Assembly: GCF_002205645.1 (NCBI RefSeq)
Contig: NZ_NIOF01000002.1
Location: forward strand, 557,657 to 621,656
Reading direction: 5' to 3'
Source: Roseateles aquatilis
GTDB lineage: Bacteria; Pseudomonadota; Gammaproteobacteria; Burkholderiales; Burkholderiaceae_C
Length of the DNA: 64,000 nt
A program made the position numbers and the translations under genes. The notes under the pieces are model-generated. The model ran no database searches and was not told the DNA's origin. It saw only the letters and a list, made by a program, of their open reading frames with translations. Below are positions 26,049-34,331 of this stretch, in pieces (position 1 is the first letter of the stretch; each line of letters opens with the position of its first letter).

Positions 26049-27665
26049 ATGCCGACGATGTACCGAGAACGAGATCCGTCCGCCGCCGACCAGGCGCTGC
26101 GCGACCTGATGGGCTTGCTGGCGCTGCCCGCGTTGTGGGTGGGACGGGATGCCGCGACCGTCCTGCAGCTGACGACCGAGGCGGTCAACCGGATCGTCGG
26201 CACCGCCGTGTGCCTGGTGCATGCGCCGCTGGTGCCGGACGCGATCCCGACCACCATGCTCCAGCTGGGCGGCGAACGCATTGCACACGAGCCCGCCTGG
26301 ACCGACTTCATCGACGGCTGCCGCCGCATGCCGGATACCGCCGAGGACGCGACGCCGCTCGAATCGCCGCTGGGCACGCTGCGCGTCGTGCGCTTGTTCC
26401 TGGGACCGGCGGGGCGTGCGGGCAGCCTGTGGTTCGGCTCGTCGCGGCCGGACTTCCCCTCCATCCACCAAGGCGCCTTCATGCGCGCCGCGGCGACGCT
26501 GGCCTCCACCGGCCTGCACGCGGCGCGGCTGGACCAGGAGCGCGAACGCGCCGCCAGCGCGAAGGACGAGTTCCTCGCGATGCTCGGCCATGAGCTGCGC
26601 AATCCGCTGGCGCCGATCTCCACCGCGTTGCACCTGATCCGGCTGCAGACCGGATCGCTGTCGCGCGAGCACGAGATCATCGAGCGCCAGGTCGGCCATC
26701 TCTCCAAGCTGGTCGACGACCTGCTGGACATCACCCGCATCACCCGCGGCAAGATCGAGCTGTCGCGCGAGCCGCTGGACGTGGCCTTCCTGCTCACCGA
26801 CGCGATCGAGGGCGTGAGCCCGCTGCTGGAGGAACGCAATCACCTGCTGCGCGTGTCCTGCGAGGTCGGCCCGGAACTGCGCGTCGTCGGCGACCGCGCG
26901 CGGCTGCGCCAGGTGGTGGTGAACCTGCTCAGCAACGCCGCCAAGTACACGCCGATGAACGGCGAGATTCGCGTCGCCGCGCGGGCCGAAGGCGACGCGC
27001 TGGTCATCGAGGTCGAGGACAACGGCGCCGGCATCGACGTGGCCATGCTGCCGCGTGTGTTCGAGCTCTTCGAGCAGGGCTCGACCACGCTGGACCGCGC
27101 CAAGGGCGGCCTGGGCATCGGCCTGGCCATCGTCAAGCAACTGGTCGAGATGCATCACGGCCAGGTGGCGGTGGAAAGCGCCGGACCGGGGCAGGGCGCG
27201 CTGTTCCGCGTCACGCTGCCGGCCGAACGCCAGGCCGCCGCTCCCGTGCCCGATCCCGCCGCGCAGACCCTGGACACGCTGCCGCCGGTGCAGGGCCGGG
27301 TGCTGGTCGTCGACGACAACCGCGACGCGGCCGAGACGCTGGGCATGGCGCTGCGCTATTCCGGCTACGACGTCGTCACGACCACGCTTCCGCAGGAAGC
27401 GCTGGACCGCGTCCGCGCGACGCGCTTCGACGCGGCGGTGCTGGACATCGGCATGCCGGTCATCGACGGCTATGAGCTCGCGGCGCTGATCCGCCGCGAG
27501 TTGGGCGGCGCCGCCCCGCGACTGGTCGCGCTGACCGGCTACGGGCAGTCGTCCGATCGGGACAAGGCGCTGGCCTGCGGCTTCGACGAACACATGGTCA
27601 AGCCCATCGACCTGGACCGCCTGACGCGGACGCTGGAGCGCCTGATCCGCGCCGACCTGCCCTGA
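26049..27665 (+). CDS. Hybrid sensor histidine kinase/response regulator
   Basis: The 538-residue cytoplasmic protein has an N-terminal GAF-like region without clear motifs (about 1-160). A HisKA box follows (EFLAMLGHELRNPLAP, His181), then a HATPase (NLLSNAAKYTP, VEDNGAGID, GGLGIGLAIV) and a C-terminal receiver with Asp466 in AVLDIGMPVIDGYE and Lys in HMVKPIDL. There are no membrane helices. It starts 12 bp after the MEDS gene, which suggests the MEDS protein supplies the sensory input. An OmpR-type regulator follows after 25 bp and is a likely phosphotransfer target, directly or through a histidine phosphotransferase not seen here. Confidence 0.9.
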   Translation: MPTMYRERDPSAADQALRDLMGLLALPALWVGRDAATVLQLTTEAVNRIVGTAVCLVHAPLVPDAIPTTMLQLGGERIAHEPAWTDFIDGCRRMPDTAEDATPLESPLGTLRVVRLFLGPAGRAGSLWFGSSRPDFPSIHQGAFMRAAATLASTGLHAARLDQERERAASAKDEFLAMLGHELRNPLAPISTALHLIRLQTGSLSREHEIIERQVGHLSKLVDDLLDITRITRGKIELSREPLDVAFLLTDAIEGVSPLLEERNHLLRVSCEVGPELRVVGDRARLRQVVVNLLSNAAKYTPMNGEIRVAARAEGDALVIEVEDNGAGIDVAMLPRVFELFEQGSTTLDRAKGGLGIGLAIVKQLVEMHHGQVAVESAGPGQGALFRVTLPAERQAAAPVPDPAAQTLDTLPPVQGRVLVVDDNRDAAETLGMALRYSGYDVVTTTLPQEALDRVRATRFDAAVLDIGMPVIDGYELAALIRRELGGAAPRLVALTGYGQSSDRDKALACGFDEHMVKPIDLDRLTRTLERLIRADLP

Positions 27666-27690
27666 CGCCGGCTCCTAGAATGCCGCCCCA

Positions 27691-28548
27691 ATGACCTTGC
27701 CTGGATCCCTCCCGCCGGCCGCCCCCGTCGCGGCGTTGCCTTCGCCGGTGCCTTCGCACGTGGCCATCCTCGACGACGAACCGGACATCACCCAGTTGCT
27801 CGCCGGGTACCTCGCCTCGCACGGCTTCCGCACCACGCAGCTGCATCACGGCCGCGCGCTGATGGAGCTGATGGCGGCGGACACGCCCGATCTGGTGCTG
27901 CTCGACCTGGGTCTGCCCGGCGAGGACGGCTTCGTCATCGCGCGCCAGTTGCGCGAGCACTGGCGCTGCGGCCTGGTGATCGTGACCGGCCGCGGCGATG
28001 CGGTGGACAAGATCGTCGGCCTGGAGGTCGGCGCCGACGACTACGTGACCAAACCCTTCGACCTGCGCGAGCTGGTCGCTCGCGTCAAGGCGGTGCTGCG
28101 ACGCATGGCGCCCGAGCCGGGCGCCGCGATCGGTGCATCGCCCACCGGCGCCGCGTCGATGTCGACGGCGACGTCCTCGGAGTCGCCCGGAGGCATCGTC
28201 CAGGACCTCGCCGCCGGGCGCGAGCGCCTGCATTTCGAGGGCTGGACCGTCGACGTGGCGGCTCGCCGCGTCACCGGGCCCGACGGCGCGGAGGTCCTCC
28301 TGACCACTGGCGAATTCGAGCTGCTCCACGTCTTCCTGCTGCACCCCGGTCGGGTGCTGTCGCGGGACTTTCTGCTGGAGCACACGCGGGGCCGCGAGTC
28401 GGGCCCCTTCGACCGCACGATCGACGTGCAGGTCGGCCGCTTGCGCCGCAAGCTCGGCGCGGAGTCGGGCGAGGGCCAATGGATCAAATCCGTGCGCGGC
28501 GCCGGCTACCTGTTCGCGCCGAGGGTAACCTCGACGCTCTCCGCCTGA
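27691..28548 (+). CDS. OmpR/PhoB-family response regulator
   Basis: The 285-residue regulator has a receiver (DDE near residues 30-32, phospho-acceptor Asp72 in LVLLDLGLPGEDG, Lys in YVTKPFDL). An Ala/Ser/Pro-rich linker longer than usual (about 150-185) precedes a winged-helix DNA-binding domain with TGEFELLHVFLLHPGRVLSR and RTIDVQVGRLRRKL. It binds DNA as a phosphorylated dimer. It lies between two hybrid kinases in one operon (gaps of 25 and 10 bp), so it is probably the common output. The long linker is a mild oddity. Confidence 0.92.
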   Translation: MTLPGSLPPAAPVAALPSPVPSHVAILDDEPDITQLLAGYLASHGFRTTQLHHGRALMELMAADTPDLVLLDLGLPGEDGFVIARQLREHWRCGLVIVTGRGDAVDKIVGLEVGADDYVTKPFDLRELVARVKAVLRRMAPEPGAAIGASPTGAASMSTATSSESPGGIVQDLAAGRERLHFEGWTVDVAARRVTGPDGAEVLLTTGEFELLHVFLLHPGRVLSRDFLLEHTRGRESGPFDRTIDVQVGRLRRKLGAESGEGQWIKSVRGAGYLFAPRVTSTLSA

Positions 28549-28558
28549 GGCGCGCGCG

Positions 28559-30706
28559 ATGAGCGGCCCGGCTTCCTCCGCGCCGTCCGTCGGCGGAGCC
28601 TCCGACCGGCCGGTCGACCTGGACGAGCAGGCGATCTTCCGTACCCTGTTCGCCGCCTCGCCCGACGGCCTGCTGCTGGTGGACGATCGCGGACGCATCC
28701 TGCTGGCCAATCCCACCGCCGGGCAGTTGCTGGGTTATGCGGTGGAGGAGCTGGTCGGGGCCCCGGTCGAGATGCTGGTGCCCGACGGCATCCGTCCCCG
28801 CCACGCCGAGTACCGCGAGTCCTACCGACGGGCGCCCCGCGCGCGGCCGATGGGCGGCACGCAGATGGACCTGGTGGCGCGGCGGCGTGACGGGTCGGAG
28901 GTGAAGGTCGAGATCGCGCTGAGCCCCTTGCAGCCGTTCGGCCTGCCCTACGTGATGGCCTCCATCCGTGGCGTGGCCGACTATCCGCGGGTCCGGCAGG
29001 CGCTGCAGCGGGCGCGATACAGCGAGCACCTCGCGCAGTTGGGGCGGATCGCCGTCGATTCGCTCGATCCACAGGAAGTGCTGCGGCAGGTGCCGTCGAT
29101 CGCGGCGCGCGCGTTGGAGGCCGATCTGGCCGTGGTGTTCCTGCTCGATCCGGGCAAGGCGATGCTGCGCGTGGCCGGCGGCGTCGGCCTGCTGGAGGAA
29201 GAGCCGGTCGGCGCGACGGTGCCCAACCGTCCCGACACGCCCCAAGGCCATGTGCTGGCGCAGGGCGTGCCGGTCGTCGTCGAGGACTACGCCATCGAGA
29301 CCCGCTTCACCGTGCCCGCCGCCTATCGGCGCGCGGGCCTGGTGTCGGCGCTGGTGGTGCCGCTGTCGGACCGCGGCAGTCCGGTGGGGACGCTGGCGGT
29401 GCGCTCGCGCCAGGCGCGACGATTCGGCGAGGCCGAGGTGCGATTCCTGGAATCGGTGGCCAACCTGCTCGGCACCTGCCTGCAGCGGGCTCAGACCGAG
29501 GAGGCGCTGCACCACTCGCAGCGGCTGGAGACGGTGGGGCAACTGACCGGCGGCATCGCGCACGATTTCAACAACCTGCTGACCGTCATCCAGGGCAACC
29601 TGCAGGTGCTCGCCGATCTGCCGGCGGTGGCGGAGGACGGCTTCGCGCCGCAGATGGTGGCGGCGGCCACGCGCGCGTCGCGTCGCGGGGCAGAGCTGAC
29701 GGGCAAGCTGCTAGCGTTCTCCCGCCGGCAGATGCTGCAGCCGGCCAGCGTGGACATCGCCGCCATGATCCGCTCGCTGGCCGACATGTTGAGGCGCACG
29801 CTGGACCAGCGCATCCGGATCCGCATCGACGTCGCGCCGGACTGTCCGGACGTGATGGCGGATCCCGCGCAGCTGGAATCGGCGCTGCTCAACATCGCCA
29901 TCAACGCGCGCGACGCGATGCCCGATGGCGGCGAGTTGACCTTCGAGGCGACCCCGCTCGCGGCGATCCCCGCCGAGCTACGTCGGGAGCTGGAAGAAGA
30001 GGACACGTCGGCGGCCGGCGCGACGCGGTATGTCCGCGTCGCCATCAGCGACACCGGCGGCGGCATGCCCGATGGCGTGAAGGAAAGGGCCTTCGAGCCG
30101 TTCTTCACGACCAAGCAGGCCGGTCGAGGCACCGGGCTCGGACTGAGCACGGTCTATGGCTTCGCGCGCCAATCGCGCGGCGCCGTCGGCATCGACAGCC
30201 TCGTGGGGCTGGGAACGACGCTGACCTTGATCCTGCCGCAGACACCGTTGACCCCGGTCGACGCGACGACCGTGGAGACGGAGCCGCATGCCGTGCCGGA
30301 GGGGCTGCGGGTGCTGCTGGTCGAGGACGACACCGAGGTGCGGGCCGTCGTGCGGCGCTTCCTGACCGATCTGCGCTGTCGTGTCGTGGCCTGCGCCAGC
30401 GGCGAGGAAGCGCTGCGGCATCTGGAGGAGATCACCGCGAACCCGGGGCCGGCCGTATCCGAGGCGGGCGGCGCGATGCCGCAACTGCTGCTCACCGATA
30501 TCGCGCTCGGCGCCGGGATGCGGGGAACGGAACTCGCGACGCGCGTCCAGCAGCGGTGGCCGGCGGTGGCGGTGCTGCTGATGTCGGGCTTTTCGGCGGA
30601 ACTGCTGGCCTCCGGACCGGAGGCCGCGCTGGGCTGGGAGCTGCTGCCCAAGCCCTATGCCCGGGCCGATCTGGCGCGGGCGATCTCGAAGGTGCTGGCC
30701 CGCTGA
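28559..30706 (+). CDS. PAS-GAF hybrid histidine kinase
   Basis: The 715-residue cytoplasmic kinase has a PAS domain (about 25-140, with ILLANPTAGQLLGYAVEELVG), a GAF domain (about 155-310), a HisKA box (VGQLTGGIAHDFNNLLT, His335), a HATPase with ISDTGGGMP and GRGTGLGLSTVYGF, and a C-terminal receiver (VLLVEDDTE, Asp647 in LLLTDIALG). FixL/BlcE-like architectures of this kind sense small ligands or redox through PAS/GAF. It is the last gene of the four-gene run and converges on the FNR-type regulator gene. No haem-binding residues are evident from the motifs I can read. Confidence 0.9.
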   Translation: MSGPASSAPSVGGASDRPVDLDEQAIFRTLFAASPDGLLLVDDRGRILLANPTAGQLLGYAVEELVGAPVEMLVPDGIRPRHAEYRESYRRAPRARPMGGTQMDLVARRRDGSEVKVEIALSPLQPFGLPYVMASIRGVADYPRVRQALQRARYSEHLAQLGRIAVDSLDPQEVLRQVPSIAARALEADLAVVFLLDPGKAMLRVAGGVGLLEEEPVGATVPNRPDTPQGHVLAQGVPVVVEDYAIETRFTVPAAYRRAGLVSALVVPLSDRGSPVGTLAVRSRQARRFGEAEVRFLESVANLLGTCLQRAQTEEALHHSQRLETVGQLTGGIAHDFNNLLTVIQGNLQVLADLPAVAEDGFAPQMVAAATRASRRGAELTGKLLAFSRRQMLQPASVDIAAMIRSLADMLRRTLDQRIRIRIDVAPDCPDVMADPAQLESALLNIAINARDAMPDGGELTFEATPLAAIPAELRRELEEEDTSAAGATRYVRVAISDTGGGMPDGVKERAFEPFFTTKQAGRGTGLGLSTVYGFARQSRGAVGIDSLVGLGTTLTLILPQTPLTPVDATTVETEPHAVPEGLRVLLVEDDTEVRAVVRRFLTDLRCRVVACASGEEALRHLEEITANPGPAVSEAGGAMPQLLLTDIALGAGMRGTELATRVQQRWPAVAVLLMSGFSAELLASGPEAALGWELLPKPYARADLARAISKVLAR

Positions 30707-30746
30707 CGCGAGCCCGGGGAGGGCGGCGCTTCGTGGTCCGGGCGGG

Positions 30747-31667
30747 TCATTGCACGGCGGCCTGGCCGTGCATCATCGATCCGCCGATCACGAACTGCTC
30801 CAGGCGGGACAGGTCGGGGATGGAGATCTGGCGGCGACCGCGCTCGCCGAAGCGGATGAGGCCCTCGCGATTGAGCTTGGACAGGCAGCGGCTGACGGTT
30901 TCCAGCGTCATGCCCAGGTAGTTGCCCAGGTCGGCACGGGTCATGCGCAGCGTCAGCTCGTCGGCGCGCAGGCCGCGCTGGTTCATGCTGCGGGCCCAGG
31001 AGCAGAGGAACTCCGCCACCCGCGCCAGCGACGCCAGCGTGCAGACCGACATCAGCGACTGGCGCTCATGGGTGATCTCGGCGCTCATCGCCTCGTGGAT
31101 CACGGCCATCATCTCGGGATGGCGGGCGCAGGCCTCGGTGAGCTTGTCGTAGGGAATGATCGAGATGTTGCCGGTGTCCATCGCGATGGCGTCGCACGGA
31201 TGGCGACCGCTCGCGATGCCGCTGAAGCCGAGCCAGTCGCCGCGGAACTTCAGGCTGACGATCTGCTCGCGGCCGTCGAGGCTGCGGCTGACCAGCTTGA
31301 ATGCGCCGGCGTTGATCAGGTACACCGTGGTGAACGGCGCGGCGGCGCGGAAGATCACGTCACCGGCGCGCACCACCTTGGCGGCGGGCTGGACGACCTC
31401 GCGGATCACACGCATCACTTCCAGCATGCGCTGTTGCGGGTCGCGCGTGGTGATGCGGCGGACGACGCCCGGCTCGTGGGTTTCGGGGATCGGGAGGCGG
31501 GTGAGGGGACGCAGGTCCGGGGCGATCAGGCCGGGCACGTCCTCGGGGGTCTGGATGGAACGACCGGGCTGGGCGGGCGTCTTGAAGCGGGGCTTGGCGG
31601 TCACCGGCGCGAGGCTCCGACGATCGCGGGAGATGTCATTCGGGGCGGAGACGGTGGCGCTTTGCAT
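30747..31667 (-). CDS. Crp/Fnr-family regulator with FNR-type DNA-recognition helix
   Basis: The 306-residue protein has an N-terminal extension (about 1-80), a cyclic-nucleotide-binding-like beta roll (about 90-200) and a helix-turn-helix with MTRADLGNYLGMTLETVSRCLSKL. The E-x-x-SR recognition helix is that of FNR/ANR proteins, which read TTGAT-N4-ATCAA. The N-terminal cysteine cluster needed for an oxygen-sensing iron-sulphur centre in true FNR is absent, so the signal is uncertain. The ATG at 31667 gives the family-like start. A near-perfect FNR box lies at 31840-31853 upstream, suggesting autoregulation and control of the divergent gene. Confidence 0.88.
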   Translation of the reverse strand: MQSATVSAPNDISRDRRSLAPVTAKPRFKTPAQPGRSIQTPEDVPGLIAPDLRPLTRLPIPETHEPGVVRRITTRDPQQRMLEVMRVIREVVQPAAKVVRAGDVIFRAAAPFTTVYLINAGAFKLVSRSLDGREQIVSLKFRGDWLGFSGIASGRHPCDAIAMDTGNISIIPYDKLTEACARHPEMMAVIHEAMSAEITHERQSLMSVCTLASLARVAEFLCSWARSMNQRGLRADELTLRMTRADLGNYLGMTLETVSRCLSKLNREGLIRFGERGRRQISIPDLSRLEQFVIGGSMMHGQAAVQ

Positions 31668-31839
31668 GATGGATCTCGTCGTTGAAGGGATGTCAGTGAT
31701 GCTAGGAAATGCCCGCAACAGCGAAGCCAATCCTTGACATCGATCGGCAACAGTCGGTGAACCCTCGGTGACGGTTCGGTAACAGCGTGGTGTGGTCGAG
31801 CAAACGCGTCGCACGGGCGTGCGCCTCCCGGCGACGGCG

Positions 31840-31853
31840 TTGACATGCATCAA
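31840..31853. promoter_or_regulatory. FNR-type operator
   Basis: TTGAC-ATGC-ATCAA matches the FNR/ANR consensus TTGAT-N4-ATCAA at nine of ten positions. It lies between the divergent Fnr-type regulator (173 bp to its ATG) and the carbamoyltransferase-like gene (110 bp to its ATG), so it could serve either or both. Confidence 0.65.
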
Positions 31854-31962
31854 CGCTGGTCCTCGCAAGCCTGACTACGCTGCGGCCCTCCATCCCTTTT
31901 GATCTGCTGCCCGCAGGCATCGCCCGCCGCTCCTGCCGGGTGCGCGCCAGATCTTTCGCGTC

Positions 31963-32520
31963 ATGCATTTCTCCGGACACCTGCCCGCCGAATCCCACTC
32001 CGCGCCCCCGTCCTGGATCGCCAACGATTCGGGTGGGTCGACGGCGCTCTCGATCGGAGCGAGCGCCCGACGCAGGGCCGCGTCGTCGGTGCCGAGCTCG
32101 ACGACGGCGAACGCGGCGAAGCGGCGCGCCGGCGAGGGCGATCCGCCAGCGCCGTTTCGAGGCATGTCGATGGGATTGGTCTGCGCCGACCCCGACGCCG
32201 AGGCGGCCATGTTGTTCCGCGAGGCCGCGCACGGGCTGGGCGCCCAGGTGACGGTGCTGGATCCGGCGAAGGTCGCCGACGACGCGGCGTCGCTCCAGGA
32301 CGTCGCGCGCCTATTGGGGCGTCTGTACGGCGCGATCGAGTGCCAGGGCTTGCCCGCCTGCTGGGTGCGGCGCCTGGCGCAGGCGACGGCCGTGCCGGTC
32401 TTCGACGGGTTGGCCGAAGCCTCGCCCGCCCCAGGCCCGCGAGCGGACGCCGCCGGCGGCACCGAACATGACCGGCGCGTCCGGGCGGTCCAGGCGGCCC
32501 TGCTGGCCGCCTTGCGATGA
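31963..32520 (+). CDS. Truncated ornithine-carbamoyltransferase-like protein lacking STRTR
   Basis: The 185-residue protein has a disordered Ser/Arg/Ala-rich N-terminus, and from about residue 68 a segment that reads like the carbamoyl-phosphate-binding domain of ornithine carbamoyltransferase. FREAAHGLGAQVTVLDPAKV corresponds to the region after the STRTR loop, LQDVARLLGRLYGAIECQG to the family's D-T-A-R-V-L-G-R-M helix, and AVPVFDGLAEA to the VPVxNGLTD strand. The STRTR phosphate-binding motif is replaced by unrelated residues, and the whole ornithine domain is missing. Catalysis is therefore unlikely; a regulatory or binding role is possible. An ATG at 32164 would give just the conserved part. 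An FNR-type box upstream suggests redox control. Confidence 0.62.
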   Translation: MHFSGHLPAESHSAPPSWIANDSGGSTALSIGASARRRAASSVPSSTTANAAKRRAGEGDPPAPFRGMSMGLVCADPDAEAAMLFREAAHGLGAQVTVLDPAKVADDAASLQDVARLLGRLYGAIECQGLPACWVRRLAQATAVPVFDGLAEASPAPGPRADAAGGTEHDRRVRAVQAALLAALR

Positions 32521-32599
32521 ACACTGCCGAACGGCGCTGAACGCGGCGTCGCGAGGCCGGATGCACCGGCCCCACGACGCTGTCGACATCAGCGATGCA

Positions 32600-33190
32600 T
32601 CACTTCTTCTTGTCGGCCGCCTTGGTCGAGACCTCGAGCGCCTGGGCCTCCTGCAAATGCTGCTGCAAGGTCGGCAGCGTCTTCGCGGCCCAGGCCTTCA
32701 CATCGGCGTCCTTGGCATTCTTGGACGCCTTCTCGAACAGCTTGACTGCATCCTTGTGGGCGCTGACCTGGTTCTCGGCATAAGCGTGATCGAAGCCGGT
32801 CCCGTCGCGCTGCTCCAGGATCTTGGCCTTGCCCTTGGCGACCATGGTCGCGTCGGCCGGCAGCTTGACGTCCTTGGACGCGGCCAGCGTCTGCAGGTCC
32901 GCGTCGGCCTTGCCGTGCTCGTCGACCATCTTCTGCGCGAAGGCCTTCACATCGGCGTTGGACGACTTCTGCAGCGCCAGCTTGCTGGCGTTGATCTCGG
33001 CGTGGCCCCCCTCGGCGGCGTTCTTCAGGAAGCTGCTGTCGGCATGGGTGGTCTTGGCGCTGGAGGCCGACGCGGCGGGCATGGTGGTCTGGGCGGACGC
33101 GGCGCCGGCCGCCAGGCAGCCGCCGACGGCCAGGGTGATCGCCGCGAAGGCGGGCAGGCGCTTGGCGCGCAGGGTATGGATGAAGTTCAT
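32600..33190 (-). CDS. DUF4142 periplasmic protein
   Basis: The 196-residue protein has a signal peptide ending in GAASA-Q (about residue 34). The DUF4142 helical domain follows, with SSFLKNAAEGGHAEINASKLAL, FAQKMVDEHGKADADLQ and a C-terminal LPTLQQHLQEAQAL helix. It has a ferritin-like all-alpha look, but the roles of these proteins are not settled; several appear in stress responses. The ATG at 33190 is preceded by TGGAG. It ends in a Lys-rich tail. It stands alone between convergent and same-strand genes. Confidence 0.88.
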   Translation of the reverse strand: MNFIHTLRAKRLPAFAAITLAVGGCLAAGAASAQTTMPAASASSAKTTHADSSFLKNAAEGGHAEINASKLALQKSSNADVKAFAQKMVDEHGKADADLQTLAASKDVKLPADATMVAKGKAKILEQRDGTGFDHAYAENQVSAHKDAVKLFEKASKNAKDADVKAWAAKTLPTLQQHLQEAQALEVSTKAADKKK

Positions 33191-33336
33191 GGGGGCACTC
33201 CAGGAGTGGTGGTGACCCTGCGTTACAGCAATCGAGGTTCCCGATGCGACCAAATGCCTTCGCCAGGGCCGATGGTCCCCGACAAACCTGCGCGTCTCAC
33301 GCGACGTTCACGACGCCCTCATGGGGGATCGGGCGT

Positions 33337-34320
33337 TCATGACGCCACGGGCAGCGCCCGGTACTGCTGGCCGAGCTCGGTGAGCGCTCCCGGGCTCGCG
33401 AGCAGACTGGTGAAGTGCGGATCCGGCGACCAGCGACCGGTGAACCACGCATAGCGGACCACGTCCGCGCGCGACTCGCAAAGCTTCACCATGTCGGCCA
33501 TCTGCGCCTTCTGCTTCGCGGCGGAGTCGATCTGCGCGCCGTCGTTCTGCGAGTGCCAGTTCGCCATCTCCGTGACCCAGAACGGCTTGCCATACTTGGC
33601 GAGTCGGTCGAGTTGGCCGCCGAGGCCATAGTCGTACCAGTGGAAGGCGAGGGCGTCGATCCGCGGGTCGCGCCCGCCGTTGGCGGCGCGGTAGGCGGCG
33701 ATGAAGGCATCCATCCAGACAACCGGATCGGCGAAACCCGCCATCGTTCCCCAGGTGATCGCCGGGCCGACCAACTGCACGCCGGTTTGCCGCGCGACGT
33801 CTTCATAACGCGGCCACTGGGCCGCGGCCGCGGTCGGGGCCACGTTGGCCTGATCGGTGAGATTGGGCTCGTTGAGCACCAGCAGGTGCTTCACCGCGGG
33901 ACGCGCCTTCAAGGCCGCGACGACCTGCGCGGTATCGAAGTCGAAATTCCACAGCATCGGCACGTGCGTCATCGTGGCGGTGATGGAGGCATCGGCGAGC
34001 ACCGCCGCATTGGGCTGCAGCGCCCAGTTGCACCACCAGCCGACCGGGCCGGCGAGCGCGCCGAAGTCGCGTCCGTCCTTCAGGTCGTAGGCAACGCCGC
34101 GCTTGACCGTCGCAGACGGCGGAGAGGGAGCCGGTCCCGGACCGGGTGCCGGCGCGGCGGGCACCGCCGGGGCCTCGCTGCCGCCACCGCCACCGCCGCA
34201 GGCGGACAAGGTCGCGGCCAGCGCACCCGCGCCGGCGATCGTCAGCAAGCGACGACGCGCCGCGTCCGGCGGCGGCGGGGCGATCAGGGCGTGCTCGGGC
34301 GCGTCATGGTCACGGGTCAT
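33337..34320 (-). CDS. GH128-like glycoside hydrolase lipoprotein
   Basis: The 327-residue protein has a twin-Arg-containing lipoprotein signal (ARRRLLTIAGAGALAATLSAC) followed by Gly and Pro/Ala linkers. The catalytic domain (about 65-320) has a TIM-barrel pattern of GH128/Glyco_hydro_cc enzymes. LVLNEPNLTDQ carries the likely acid/base Glu (about 151), and PFWVTEMANWHSQND carries the likely nucleophile Glu (about 250), with AFHWYDYG in between. GH128 members cleave beta-1,3-glucans, so the target could be fungal or algal laminarin-type polymers. It starts 11 bp after the di-haem oxidoreductase stop, so the two form an operon of surface lipoproteins. Confidence 0.82.
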   Translation of the reverse strand: MTRDHDAPEHALIAPPPPDAARRRLLTIAGAGALAATLSACGGGGGGSEAPAVPAAPAPGPGPAPSPPSATVKRGVAYDLKDGRDFGALAGPVGWWCNWALQPNAAVLADASITATMTHVPMLWNFDFDTAQVVAALKARPAVKHLLVLNEPNLTDQANVAPTAAAAQWPRYEDVARQTGVQLVGPAITWGTMAGFADPVVWMDAFIAAYRAANGGRDPRIDALAFHWYDYGLGGQLDRLAKYGKPFWVTEMANWHSQNDGAQIDSAAKQKAQMADMVKLCESRADVVRYAWFTGRWSPDPHFTSLLASPGALTELGQQYRALPVAS

Positions 34321-34331
34321 GTCGGCGGTCC

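Noticed and set aside
25206..27593. Open frame of 795 codons opposite the MEDS and hybrid kinase genes
   Set aside because: Composition (His/Arg/Gln-rich) is typical of an antisense shadow; the plus strand encodes recognisable domains throughout.
31963..32520. Treating the carbamoyltransferase-like gene as a functional ornithine carbamoyltransferase
   Set aside because: The STRTR motif and the entire ornithine-binding half are missing.
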